Of a stretch of DNA of 5,717 bases, positions 1 to 5,717 are shown in pieces. Within the stretch, counting starts at the first letter, position 1, and each line of letters opens with the position of its first letter. Origin of the DNA: Bacteroidales bacterium (GTDB taxonomy: Bacteria > Bacteroidota > Bacteroidia > Bacteroidales > UBA7960); the NCBI GenBank assembly GCA_007120675.1, contig SKNE01000287.1, positions 1 to 5,717 of the forward strand, written 5' to 3'. The translations under genes were made by a program, and so were the position numbers. Below the pieces are notes generated by a model. The model saw only the letters and a program-made list of their open reading frames with translations, was not told where the DNA came from and ran no database searches.

Positions 1-341
1 CCGGCCACAAAGACATACTTCACCTCGGCGTGCTTGAGTATGTAGGCATAGTCATGATCGCTGATGGTGGGATAGATGGGGATGTGGACCGCCCCGACCA
101 TCTGCACACCCATGTCAAGGAAGTTCCATTCGGGCCGGTTAAAGGTGATGGAAGCGATCTTGTCGTCGTGCCCCACCCCCAGCTTCATCAGTCCGTAACT
201 CACATAATGGCTGTTGTCGACCCACTCACGGGTTGAATAGGTCTTCCAGCCGCCATCGTCCTTTCCTCCCAGGGCATCGGGCTTATCGGGACACATTTGG
301 GCATACCGATCCAATAAATCAAAAATTCTGCTTACCTCCAT
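1..341 (-). CDS. Long-chain acyl-CoA synthetase (AMP-forming), N-terminal fragment cut by the window edge
   Basis: An open frame starts with ATG at 341 and runs off the left edge after 113 codons. Enzymes of this family activate long-chain fatty acids with ATP to acyl-AMP and then acyl-CoA at the inner face of the membrane. The visible part matches the N-terminus of bacterial FAA1/COG1022-type synthetases. It opens with MEVSRIFDLLDRY, then has a GW-x-TYSTREW stretch (31-40), a region around NRPEWNFLDMG (68-78), the segment GAVHIPIYPTIS (83-94), and Y-A-Y-ILKHAEVKYVFV (98-112). The ATP-binding P-loop and the adenylation motifs lie beyond the edge, so catalytic completeness cannot be judged. 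Full-length relatives are about 600 residues. The gene starts 26 bp after the M20 peptidase stop on the same strand, with a purine-rich AAAGGG about 6 nt before the ATG, so co-transcription is likely. Chain-length specificity is unknown. Confidence 0.9.
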   Translation of the reverse strand, partial: MEVSRIFDLLDRYAQMCPDKPDALGGKDDGGWKTYSTREWVDNSHYVSYGLMKLGVGHDDKIASITFNRPEWNFLDMGVQMVGAVHIPIYPTISDHDYAYILKHAEVKYVFVA

Positions 342-367
342 AAAGCACCCTTTAATCGCCCTTTGGC

Positions 368-1738
368 TTACTTCTTGCCTTCTACGTAATAATGGTAGAA
401 ATGGGGGATGGTTTCCATGCCCTTGAAGAACTGTTCGAGCGGGTAGTTCTCGTTGGGTGAATGGATGGCATCACTTTCCAGTCCGAAGCCCATGAGGATG
501 GACTTAATGCCCAGGATCTGCTCAAACATGGAGATGATGGGGATGCTTCCGCCACTGCGGTAGGGGACCGGCTTGATGCCGTAAGTTTTTTCATAGGCCT
601 TGCTGGCGGCCTGGTATTCGACCGTGTTGGTGGGACTGACATAGCCTTCGCCGCCGTGGAGAAATTCCACCTCCACCTTCACGTAGTCCGGCGCGATGGA
701 GAGGAAGTGGTCCCTGAACAGTCGGGTGATCTTGTCGGAGTTCTGATGGGGCACCAGCCGCATGGAGATCTTGGCGTGGGCTTCGGATGGCAGTACGGTC
801 TTGGCCCCTTTCTCGGTATAACCGCCCCATATTCCATTCACGTCGAGGGAAGGCCTGATGCCGGTTCTCTCCAGGGTTGAATACCCCTTTTCCCCTTTCA
901 GTGCCTTCACGTCGATGGATCGCTTGTAGGCTTCCTCATCAAAGGGGGCCCTGGCCATTTCGGCCCTTTCCTCCTGGGAGAGCTCTTCCACCTCATCATA
1001 AAACCCTTTCACGGTGATGCGCCCGTTTTCATCCACCAGGCTGCTGATCATGTCACACAGCACGTTCACGGGATTGGCCACGGCACCGCCGTACAACCCG
1101 GAATGGAGGTCGCGGTTGGGACCCGTCACGTGTACCTCGCAGAATGAAAGACCGCGGAGGCCGGTGGTGATGCTGGGTACATCGGCTCCCAGCATGGCGG
1201 TGTCGGACACAAGGATCACGTCGCCAGCCAGCTTCTCCCGGTTGTCCTCCAAAAATTTACCCAGGCTGGGTGAACCGATCTCCTCTTCGCCCTCGATCAT
1301 GAACTTCACGTTGCAGGGCAGCTGGTTGGTCGATACCAGGTATTCAAAAGCAGCGAAGTGCATGAACATCTGCCCCTTGTCGTCGTCAGCACCCCGGGCA
1401 TATATCTTTCCGTCGCGCACCTCGGGAGCAAAGGGTTCACTCTTCCACAGCTCCAGGGGCTCCACCGGCTGGACATCATAGTGTCCGTATATGATCACGG
1501 TCGGCAGGGAAGGGTCAATGACCTTTTCACCATACACAACGGGATGACCTTCCGTGTCGCATACCTCGGCCTTGTCGGCTCCCTTACTGAGCAAGCTCTC
1601 CTTCACCCATTCGGCTGCCTTGTACATGTCCTCCTTATGCGCATCCTTGCTGCTGATGGAGGGAATGCGGATCAGCTCAAACAGCTCCTCCAGGAAACGG
1701 TCCTTGTTTTTCTCCAGGTAATCTTTTAAATCGTGCAT
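368..1738 (-). CDS. M20 family metallo-dipeptidase (carnosinase-like, CNDP/DapE superfamily)
   Basis: This 456-residue cytoplasmic hydrolase probably cleaves dipeptides or short peptides using two metal ions, usually zinc or manganese. By comparison with the carnosinase-type family, the metal ligands and catalytic residues are all visible. GHYDVQP (85-91) supplies His86 and catalytic-site Asp88. GADDDKG (116-122) holds the bridging Asp119. EGEEEIGS (149-156) holds the base Glu152 and ligand Glu153. SDT (178-180) holds Asp179, and IHSPNE (425-430) holds His426. The lid-domain DLHSG (210-214) carries His212, which in relatives reaches the active site of the partner subunit. Length is typical and there is no signal peptide. 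I chose the ATG at 1738. An upstream in-frame TTG at 1777 adds 13 residues, but that codon overlaps the -7-like promoter site and the extension is unlike the family. The gene lies 26 bp upstream of the acyl-CoA synthetase. Substrate specificity is not readable from sequence. Confidence 0.93.
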   Translation of the reverse strand: MHDLKDYLEKNKDRFLEELFELIRIPSISSKDAHKEDMYKAAEWVKESLLSKGADKAEVCDTEGHPVVYGEKVIDPSLPTVIIYGHYDVQPVEPLELWKSEPFAPEVRDGKIYARGADDDKGQMFMHFAAFEYLVSTNQLPCNVKFMIEGEEEIGSPSLGKFLEDNREKLAGDVILVSDTAMLGADVPSITTGLRGLSFCEVHVTGPNRDLHSGLYGGAVANPVNVLCDMISSLVDENGRITVKGFYDEVEELSQEERAEMARAPFDEEAYKRSIDVKALKGEKGYSTLERTGIRPSLDVNGIWGGYTEKGAKTVLPSEAHAKISMRLVPHQNSDKITRLFRDHFLSIAPDYVKVEVEFLHGGEGYVSPTNTVEYQAASKAYEKTYGIKPVPYRSGGSIPIISMFEQILGIKSILMGFGLESDAIHSPNENYPLEQFFKGMETIPHFYHYYVEGKK

Positions 1739-1774
1739 AAAATAGTATTTAATAGTGAACAATTGTCGTGGCTG

Positions 1775-1782
1775 CAAATATA
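1775..1782 (-). promoter_or_regulatory. Bacteroidota-type -7 promoter element for the M20 peptidase unit
   Basis: Read on the minus strand the site is TATATTTG, an exact match to the Bacteroidota -7 consensus TAnnTTTG. It sits 36 bp before the ATG at 1738, giving a predicted A/T-rich 5' leader of about 30 nt. No TTTG-like -33 element is found 19 nt further upstream (that position reads CGGG), so the call rests on one element. A perfect 10-bp palindrome, GGTATATACC (1792-1801), lies between the expected -33 and -7 positions and could be an operator or chance. Confidence 0.5.
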
Positions 1783-1799
1783 AGAAAATGTGGTATATA

Positions 1800-1831
1800 C
1801 CCCCGAAAAACCCGGGGGCACTGGTTTTTTC
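1800..1831. other. GC-rich hairpin with a competing A/T stem; possible transcription end of the hslR unit
   Basis: CCCCCG (1800-1805) can pair with CGGGGG (1813-1818) around a 7-nt loop. Alternatively AAAAACC (1806-1812) can pair with GGTTTTT (1823-1829), and the two foldings exclude each other. The element lies about 130 nt past the hslR stop on the minus strand and just upstream of the M20 promoter. It is therefore placed like a terminator region, but neither strand has a T-tract directly after the strong stem (the nearest, on the plus strand, is six T after a 6-nt gap). The rest of the 1783-1947 spacer shows only minor inverted repeats such as GGTCGACC (1885-1892). Confidence 0.35.
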
Positions 1832-1947
1832 CGCTCCCGAATCACGCCCAACCGGACCGTAGGCCGGGTAGCCGCGTTACTCCCGGTCGACCCGTTGGTT
1901 GTACCTCCCGCACCACTTCACCCGAACCGTTGGCCAAAACTATTGCG

Positions 1948-2331
1948 TCAATCCCATCCAAACCATTCATCCAGGTCGCGCCGCTCCTTTTTGGTGGGCC
2001 GGCCCTTGCGGAAGGGTTGGAGGGCGGCCTGTTTCTTGAGCATGTCCAGTTTCTGGTACTCCTCCTGCGGGGTCAGGTCTTCCATGTAGTGACTCACCAG
2101 CTTGGCGCCCACCCGTTTATCCAGCAGCGCCACCACCTTCACCGTGCGTGTGATGGGGGCTGCATGCAGTGTGATGTGCATCCCCTCCTGCACCTCACGG
2201 GAGGGCTTGACCGCCTGGTCGTCCACCCTGATCTTTCCCGCGCGGCAGGCCTGGGTAGCCATGCTGCGGGTTTTGAAGAGGCGAACGGCCCATAACCACT
2301 TGTCTATCCTTGGCGCTTTGCTGTCAGACAT
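1948..2331 (-). CDS. hslR: Hsp15-type S4-domain RNA-binding protein (ribosome-associated heat-shock protein)
   Basis: This is a 127-residue basic protein. In E. coli, Hsp15 binds free 50S subunits that still carry a nascent chain-tRNA and helps recycle them after heat shock or abortive translation. The N-terminal S4 fold is clear: RIDKWLWAVRLFKTRSMAT (8-26), followed by a turn, CRAGKIRVDD (29-38), and KPSREV (42-47). The basic C-terminal tail RKGRPTKKERRDL (108-120) closely resembles the RPDKKERRDL segment of E. coli Hsp15, and total length is similar (E. coli 133). The ATG at 2331 lies 24 bp after the der stop with no recognisable Shine-Dalgarno sequence, as is common in Bacteroidota. The gene is last in the era-der-hslR cluster, whose products all act on ribosomal subunits. 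Many databases would only label this protein as S4 domain-containing. Family assignment is firm, while the recycling role is transferred from E. coli. Confidence 0.9.
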   Translation of the reverse strand: MSDSKAPRIDKWLWAVRLFKTRSMATQACRAGKIRVDDQAVKPSREVQEGMHITLHAAPITRTVKVVALLDKRVGAKLVSHYMEDLTPQEEYQKLDMLKKQAALQPFRKGRPTKKERRDLDEWFGWD

Positions 2332-2355
2332 GGATTGTGTGTTATCTCACCGAAA

Positions 2356-3666
2356 TCATTTTTTCCTGAAATAGATCTTCATGGGGACCCCGGAGAAATC
2401 CCAGTTGGCCCGGATCTTGTTCTCCAGGAAGCGCATATAGGGCTCCTTGATGTATTGGGGCAGGTTGCAGAAGAAGGCAAAGGATGGGTAATGGGTTGGC
2501 AGCTGGGTGATGTATTTGATCTTGATGTATTTCCCCTTGGTGGCCGGTGGCGGTTGGTTCTCGATGATGGGCAGCAGCACCTGGTTGAGCTTGTTGGTGG
2601 GGATTTTGCGCTGGCGGTTCTCGTAGACCAGCAGGGCTGTTTCCATGGCTTTGAGCACGCGCTGTTTGTTCAGTACGGAGGTAAAGATGATGGGGATGTC
2701 GGTGAGTGGGGCGATCTTTTCCCTGATTTGCGCCTCATGGCGTTTGACAGACGCCTGGTCCTTGCCGGTTACCAGGTCCCATTTATTGACCAGGATGACC
2801 ACCCCCTTGTTGTTTCGCGCCGCCAGGGTGAAGATGTTCAGGTCTTGCGACTCAAAAGGCACGCTGGCATCGGTGAGCAGCAGGCATACGTCGGCCAGCT
2901 CGATGGCCCTTACGGAGCGCATCACCGAGTAGAACTCGATGTTTTCCCGCACCTTGCCCTTCTTTCGCAGTCCGGCGGTATCCACCAGGTAAAAGTCGAA
3001 GCCAAACTTGTCGTATCGCGTGTAGATGGTGTCGCGGGTTGTGCCCGGGATGTCCGTTACAATGCTCCGCTCAGTGCCCAGCAGGGCATTGATCAGGGAG
3101 GATTTTCCCACGTTGGGACGGCCGATCACGGCGAAGCGGGGGATCTCTTCCACCGTTTCTTCCCCGGGGGTCTTTTTCAGCGCTTTCACCATATCATCCA
3201 GCAGTTCGCCGGTGCCGCTGCCATTGATGGAGGAGACGGGGTATACGGCCGGGACACCCAGCTCATAGAATACGCCTGACTGGTTCATTAGCTGGCCGTT
3301 ATCGGCCTTGTTGGCCACCAGGAAATAGGGTTTCTTGTTCCTCCTGAGCAGGTCAGCCACCTCTTCGTCCATGGGGGTGATCCCTTCCATCACATCCACC
3401 AGGAAAAGCACCACGCTGGCCTCTTCCAGCGCCATCTCCACCTGGTCGCGGATCTGCTCCTCAAACACATCGTCCGACCCGGCCACATAGCCCCCGGTGT
3501 CGATGACCGAAAACTCGATCCCGTTCCAGTCGGATTTTCCGTAGTGCCGGTCGCGCGTGACCCCGGCGGTGGGATCAACGATGGCCATGCGTCGCTTTAC
3601 CAGCCTGTTGAAAAGGGTGGATTTGCCCACGTTGGGGCGGCCTACCAGTGCAATGATGTTGGACAT
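2356..3666 (-). CDS. der: Ribosome-assembly GTPase Der (EngA), double-GTPase protein
   Basis: Der is an essential tandem-GTPase factor for late 50S subunit maturation. This 436-residue copy shows both G domains and the C-terminal KH-like domain in the usual order. GD1 has the P-loop GRPNVGKS (9-16), G2 Thr37 in GVTRDR, G3 DTGG (56-59), G4 NKAD (119-122) and G5 SSIN (145-148). After an acidic linker (about 165-176), GD2 has GRPNVGKS (182-189), GTTRDT (208-213), G3 DTAG (229-232), G4 NKWD (294-297) and a G5-like TSVL (329-332). The KH-like domain covers about 355-436 and ends in the typical PMKIYFRKK. Length is normal and nothing is missing. The ATG at 3666 follows the era stop by 15 bp; an AAGGA sits only 1 nt from the ATG, too close to be a standard ribosome-binding site. 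Tight spacing with era and hslR implies one transcript. Confidence 0.98.
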   Translation of the reverse strand: MSNIIALVGRPNVGKSTLFNRLVKRRMAIVDPTAGVTRDRHYGKSDWNGIEFSVIDTGGYVAGSDDVFEEQIRDQVEMALEEASVVLFLVDVMEGITPMDEEVADLLRRNKKPYFLVANKADNGQLMNQSGVFYELGVPAVYPVSSINGSGTGELLDDMVKALKKTPGEETVEEIPRFAVIGRPNVGKSSLINALLGTERSIVTDIPGTTRDTIYTRYDKFGFDFYLVDTAGLRKKGKVRENIEFYSVMRSVRAIELADVCLLLTDASVPFESQDLNIFTLAARNNKGVVILVNKWDLVTGKDQASVKRHEAQIREKIAPLTDIPIIFTSVLNKQRVLKAMETALLVYENRQRKIPTNKLNQVLLPIIENQPPPATKGKYIKIKYITQLPTHYPSFAFFCNLPQYIKEPYMRFLENKIRANWDFSGVPMKIYFRKK

Positions 3667-3681
3667 ATCCTTATCAATTAA

Positions 3682-4569
3682 TTAGCGGTAACCAAAACGC
3701 CTGAGCTGGCTTTCGTCTTCGCGCCAGTTTTTGCTGACCTTTACGTGCAGCTCCAGGAACACCTTTTTCTGAAGGAACTCTTCCAGGCTCTTACGGGCCT
3801 CGGTGCCCACCTTTTTCAGGGCCGCTCCCTTGTGTCCGATGATGATCCCTTTCTGGCTTTCCCTGGCCACGTGGATCACGCAACGTATGCGGATCAGCTC
3901 CCCCTCCTCCTTGAAGGTGTCCACCACCACCTCCACCGAATAGGGAATCTCCTGGTGGTAGTTCATCAGCACCTTCTCCCTTACGGTCTCTGCAACGAAG
4001 AAGCGGGTGGGCTTGTCGGTGAGCTCATCCTTTGGGAAGAAAGGGGGCGAAACAGGCAGGAGGTCCAGGATGCCGTTCAATACCTTGTCGATGTTGTAAG
4101 CCATCAAGGCCGACACAGGCATCACTTGCCAGCGGGGGTAGGCTGCCTGCCATTTCCCGCAGAGCCTGTCCACCTCTTCGCCTCTGTCCAGGTCGGCCTT
4201 ATTGACCAGCAGCATGACGGGCACACCTGACTTTTCGATGCGTTGCAGGATGCCCGGGTGGTTGAAGTCATTGTCCACCTCGGTGAGCACCAGGTAGATA
4301 TCGGCATCGTCCAGGGCCGACATCACAAAATGCATCATGTGTTCCTGAAGTTTATATCCGGGTTCCAGCACCCCGGGCGTGTCGGAAAAGACAATCTGGT
4401 AATCAGTCCCGTTGGCGATTCCCAGGATGCGGTGACGTGTGGTCTGGGCCTTGGGTGTGATGATGGACAGCTGCTCGCCCAGCAGGGTGTTCATCAGCGT
4501 GGATTTCCCCACATTGGGGTTCCCGATGATGTTAACAAATCCCGCCTTGTGTGTTTTTTCCTCCGTCAT
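3682..4569 (-). CDS. era: GTPase Era (30S subunit assembly, 16S rRNA 3'-end binding)
   Basis: Era is a GTP-driven assembly factor that binds the 3' end of 16S rRNA and promotes 30S maturation. The 295-residue protein (E. coli Era 301) carries the full set of motifs. These are G1 GNPNVGKS (16-23), G2 QTTRHR (42-47), G3 DTPG (63-66), G4 NKAD (123-126) and G5 SAL (153-155). The C-terminal type II KH domain has IIIGHKGAALKKVGTEAR (242-259), with GHKG (245-248) as its RNA-contacting GxxG loop. The ATG at 4569 gives a normal short N-terminus before the P-loop; no Shine-Dalgarno sequence precedes it. The gene is first in the era-der-hslR cluster, and a candidate promoter at 4674-4681 would leave a leader of nearly 100 nt. 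It is divergent from the initiator tRNA. Confidence 0.98.
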   Translation of the reverse strand: MTEEKTHKAGFVNIIGNPNVGKSTLMNTLLGEQLSIITPKAQTTRHRILGIANGTDYQIVFSDTPGVLEPGYKLQEHMMHFVMSALDDADIYLVLTEVDNDFNHPGILQRIEKSGVPVMLLVNKADLDRGEEVDRLCGKWQAAYPRWQVMPVSALMAYNIDKVLNGILDLLPVSPPFFPKDELTDKPTRFFVAETVREKVLMNYHQEIPYSVEVVVDTFKEEGELIRIRCVIHVARESQKGIIIGHKGAALKKVGTEARKSLEEFLQKKVFLELHVKVSKNWREDESQLRRFGYR

Positions 4570-4673
4570 GGGATGGGGTCATTGTGTTTTGCGGCCCGCC
4601 GGACGGTTTTGTTTTCGTGCCGCCATTGGGCAGAAAGTGTTCCCCGGCTGCCGTGAGCAGGCCTGATTAGTGA

Positions 4674-4681
4674 CAAAGGTA
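4674..4681 (-). promoter_or_regulatory. Candidate -7 promoter element for the era-der-hslR cluster
   Basis: Read on the minus strand the site is TACCTTTG, an exact TAnnTTTG match 104 bp upstream of the era ATG. The -33 position at 19-nt spacing reads TCCA, so only the -7 element is supported. Transcription from here would produce a leader of roughly 95-100 nt with no coding potential that I can support. The 4570-4769 spacer is the only place for a promoter of this cluster, which strengthens the call. Confidence 0.5.
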
Positions 4682-4721
4682 GGTCTTTTCAGGAAAAATC
4701 TGGAAAAATTGGCGGTTCTGT

Positions 4722-4752
4722 TTTGTCAGGACGGGAAAAAGTCTTACTTTTG
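4722..4752 (+). promoter_or_regulatory. Bacteroidota consensus promoter (-33/-7) for the initiator tRNA
   Basis: TTTG at 4722-4725 and TACTTTTG at 4745-4752 are separated by exactly 19 nt. This matches both halves of the Bacteroidota sigma-ABfr consensus, TTTG and TAnnTTTG. The tRNA begins 17 nt after the -7 box, so the primary transcript would have a short 5' leader of about 10 nt for RNase P to remove. This is the best promoter in the window, as expected for a highly expressed stable RNA. Confidence 0.8.
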
Positions 4753-4769
4753 CATCTTGAATGACACAC

Positions 4770-4841
<72 letters not shown>

Positions 4842-4847
4842 CTACAG

Positions 4848-4882
4848 ACCCTGTTTATCTGCCGGTAGACAGGGTTTTTTTT
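4848..4882 (+). terminator. Intrinsic terminator of the tRNA-fMet gene
   Basis: ACCCTGT (4848-4854) pairs perfectly with ACAGGGT (4869-4875), and the stem runs straight into eight T (4875-4882). The 14-nt loop region can add further weak pairs. It starts 6 nt after the tRNA discriminator base, defining a monocistronic tRNA transcript and separating it from the lipoprotein gene 38 nt further on. Confidence 0.9.
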
Positions 4883-4920
4883 GATTGTTGATAGAGAGAG
4901 ATCACCATAAAACCCATCCT

Positions 4921-5460
4921 ATGAAAAGGCTCACGAAGAGACTACCATCTACCGGGACATTGTTTTACCAGGCCAGGGGGGTGCGGCGCTTGCTCCCCGG
5001 ATTTTTGGCGCTGGCGTTATTCTTTTCTGCTTGCGGCAGCGGGGACAACCTGCCCGTTGAACACGCCAGGAATCAGATCCAGGACCACCTGGAGCAAGCG
5101 CGTTACCAGGATATCCTGGAGGTGGTGGAGATTGAATTTGCGGACAACCGCCTGGACCGGTTCAATGAAAATGAATTCATGGACATGTTGTTCCACGTGA
5201 CTATCCGGGTGAAAGAGCCCTGGGTGATGTCGCGCGCGTTCATGCCTTATGGCTTTGAGATCAACCAGGGGTGGCCCGAGACGCGACAGTCGCGGCTGGA
5301 CAGTGCGCCCGATGACCAGGTGCGGGAGCAGGTGGAGGACTTTTACAACCATCGGGCCTTTTCAGGCGGAGAGCACACGATCAAGTCGCTGGTAACCTAC
5401 GGGCGGTTGGATAATCGCTGGGTCTTCGTGGAGTTCAGCATGGATGGCTCGCTGGATTAG
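4921..5460 (+). CDS. Small putative lipoprotein of unknown function
   Basis: This 179-residue protein is not one I recognise. The N-terminus has a long basic n-region (K/R at 2, 3, 6, 7, 19, 22, 23), a hydrophobic stretch LLPGFLALALFF (24-35) and a lipobox-like FSAC with Cys38, so a diacylglyceryl-modified mature protein of about 142 residues is likely. The first residues after Cys38 are GSGDN; whether this directs surface export cannot be told. The mature part is soluble, acidic and rich in aromatics. It has a helical-looking 46-70 and probable strands at about 91-99 and 154-176, ending in RWVFVEFSMDGSLD. The ATG at 4921 is preferred: an in-frame TTG at 4885 lies at the edge of the tRNA terminator. 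There is no clear Shine-Dalgarno sequence and no promoter match between 4883 and 4920, so expression may depend on an atypical promoter or read-through. Codon use looks like that of its neighbours. Real gene likely; function unknown. Confidence 0.8.
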   Translation: MKRLTKRLPSTGTLFYQARGVRRLLPGFLALALFFSACGSGDNLPVEHARNQIQDHLEQARYQDILEVVEIEFADNRLDRFNENEFMDMLFHVTIRVKEPWVMSRAFMPYGFEINQGWPETRQSRLDSAPDDQVREQVEDFYNHRAFSGGEHTIKSLVTYGRLDNRWVFVEFSMDGSLD

Positions 5461-5462
5461 GG

Positions 5463-5484
5463 CTCTTCCCGTTTCCGGGGAGGG
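5463..5484 (+). other. 3' hairpin directly after the lipoprotein stop
   Basis: CTCTTCCCG (5463-5471, reading C-T-C-T-T-C-C-C-G) can pair with CGGGGAGGG (5476-5484) around a 4-nt TTTC loop. This gives about nine pairs including two G-T wobbles, starting 3 nt after the stop codon. There is no T-tract after it, so it may stabilise the 3' end or act as a weak terminator. Confidence 0.35.
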
Positions 5485-5500
5485 GGACGATGCCGCGGGC

Positions 5501-5645
5501 CAGAACTGCGGTTCTGCTGGCGTTGGGGACCGTGCTTCTGCCGGCAGGGGGGATGAACGTTCTGCCTGGCAGGTGAGAGCGGATGTTTTAACGGCATCGT
5601 GGAATGGGCGTTCTGCCCGGCAGCTGGGGACGGACGCTTCGTCCG
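5501..5645. repeat. Degenerate palindromic repeat array, 24-27 nt period
   Basis: The motif TTCTGCY recurs at 5512, 5536, 5560 and 5611, giving spacings of 24, 24 and 51 nt (51 fits 24 plus 27, with a decayed unit near 5584). Three copies are centred on a palindrome: CTGCCGGCAG (5538-5547), CTGCC-t-GGCAG (5562-5572) and CTGCC-c-GGCAG (5613-5623). The array is flanked by two further hairpins: CAGAAC/GTTCTG (5501-5516) on the left and CGGACG/CGTCCG (5631-5645) on the right. Everything from 5461 to the window end lacks a convincing gene. Beyond the array there is an eight-T run (5661-5668), 15 nt after the last hairpin, then nothing I can identify. The period is a multiple of three, so the minus strand reads as a repetitive Pro/Ala/Glu-rich frame, which I take to be a by-product. 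Confidence 0.6.
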
Positions 5646-5717
5646 AAGCCAGATCGAACATTTTTTTTGCGATTTTGTTTTCATACCGGTGGCTTGCCTC
5701 GCAACGGCAACGCCGCG

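Noticed and set aside
461..1729. Several plus-strand open frames of 123-155 residues opposite the M20 peptidase
   Set aside because: They overlap each other and a complete peptidase with all metal ligands, and show no domain or start context; they are antisense shadows.
1739..1777. TTG start that extends the M20 peptidase by 13 residues
   Set aside because: The TTG overlaps the -7-like element and the added residues are not typical of the family, whose N-terminus fits the ATG at 1738.
1768..2374. Plus-strand frames (175, 99 and 90 residues) covering the hslR region and the 1783-1947 spacer
   Set aside because: Most of their length is antisense to hslR and they mutually overlap. The spacer portion contains hairpins and a promoter, not a conserved coding signal.
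2335..3279. 314-residue open frame on the plus strand opposite der
   Set aside because: It lies almost entirely antisense to a textbook Der with all GTPase motifs. It has no recognisable domain and its openness follows from GC-rich codon use on the other strand.
3745..4656. Plus-strand frames of 137-161 residues opposite era
   Set aside because: They are antisense to a complete Era. The one at 4243-4656 also crosses the era leader without any plausible start or domain.
5501..5645. Possible CRISPR array
   Set aside because: The units diverge strongly, are contiguous without unique spacers of constant length, and no cas gene is in view.
5631..5668. Hairpin CGGACG/CGTCCG followed by an eight-T run as an intrinsic terminator
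   Set aside because: Fifteen bases separate the stem from the T-run, too far for a canonical intrinsic terminator, and no gene on the plus strand ends immediately before it.
5362..5684. Two minus-strand frames (99 and 75 residues) at the right end
   Set aside because: They are built from the palindromic repeat array, giving low-complexity Pro/Ala/Glu/Arg sequence. The 99-residue one also overlaps the lipoprotein gene by about 100 bp. No domain or ribosome-binding site is seen.

Overview
The window looks like the chromosome of a member of the Bacteroidota, probably an uncultured Bacteroidales-like lineage of moderate to high GC. Three things point there. Promoter-like sites match the Bacteroidota -7 consensus TAnnTTTG, in one case with a well-spaced -33 TTTG. 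Shine-Dalgarno sequences are weak or absent before most genes. The partial acyl-CoA synthetase and the M20 dipeptidase read like Bacteroidales family members. Placement below phylum level is inference.

Layout. From the left edge to about 1782, two minus-strand genes form a probable metabolic unit. A zinc-type M20 dipeptidase (368-1738) is followed 26 bp downstream by the N-terminal part of a long-chain acyl-CoA synthetase (1-341), which is cut by the window edge. A -7-like site lies at 1775-1782. Positions 1783-1947 are a gene-free spacer with a GC-rich hairpin and a competing A/T-rich stem (1800-1831). From 1948 to 4569 there is a tight minus-strand cluster, transcribed in the order era, der, hslR. 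It encodes two ribosome-assembly GTPases and an Hsp15-type S4 RNA-binding protein, with gaps of only 15 and 24 bp. The era promoter candidate (4674-4681) diverges from a near-consensus plus-strand promoter (4722-4752). That promoter drives an initiator tRNA (tRNA-fMet, 4770-4841), which ends at a clear intrinsic terminator (4848-4882). Next, on the plus strand, comes a small lipoprotein of unknown function (4921-5460). The last 257 bp hold no convincing gene but contain a degenerate array of palindromic units with a 24-27 nt period.

How the genes fit together. The middle of the window is a translation and ribosome-biogenesis neighbourhood: Era (30S assembly), Der (50S assembly), Hsp15 (rescue of 50S subunits carrying nascent chains) and the initiator tRNA, arranged around one divergent control region of about 200 bp. 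The left unit (peptide hydrolysis and fatty-acid activation) is independent housekeeping metabolism. I found no defence system, insertion sequence, CRISPR array or other clearly novel system. The most unexplained parts are the palindromic repeat array at the right end and the orphan lipoprotein.
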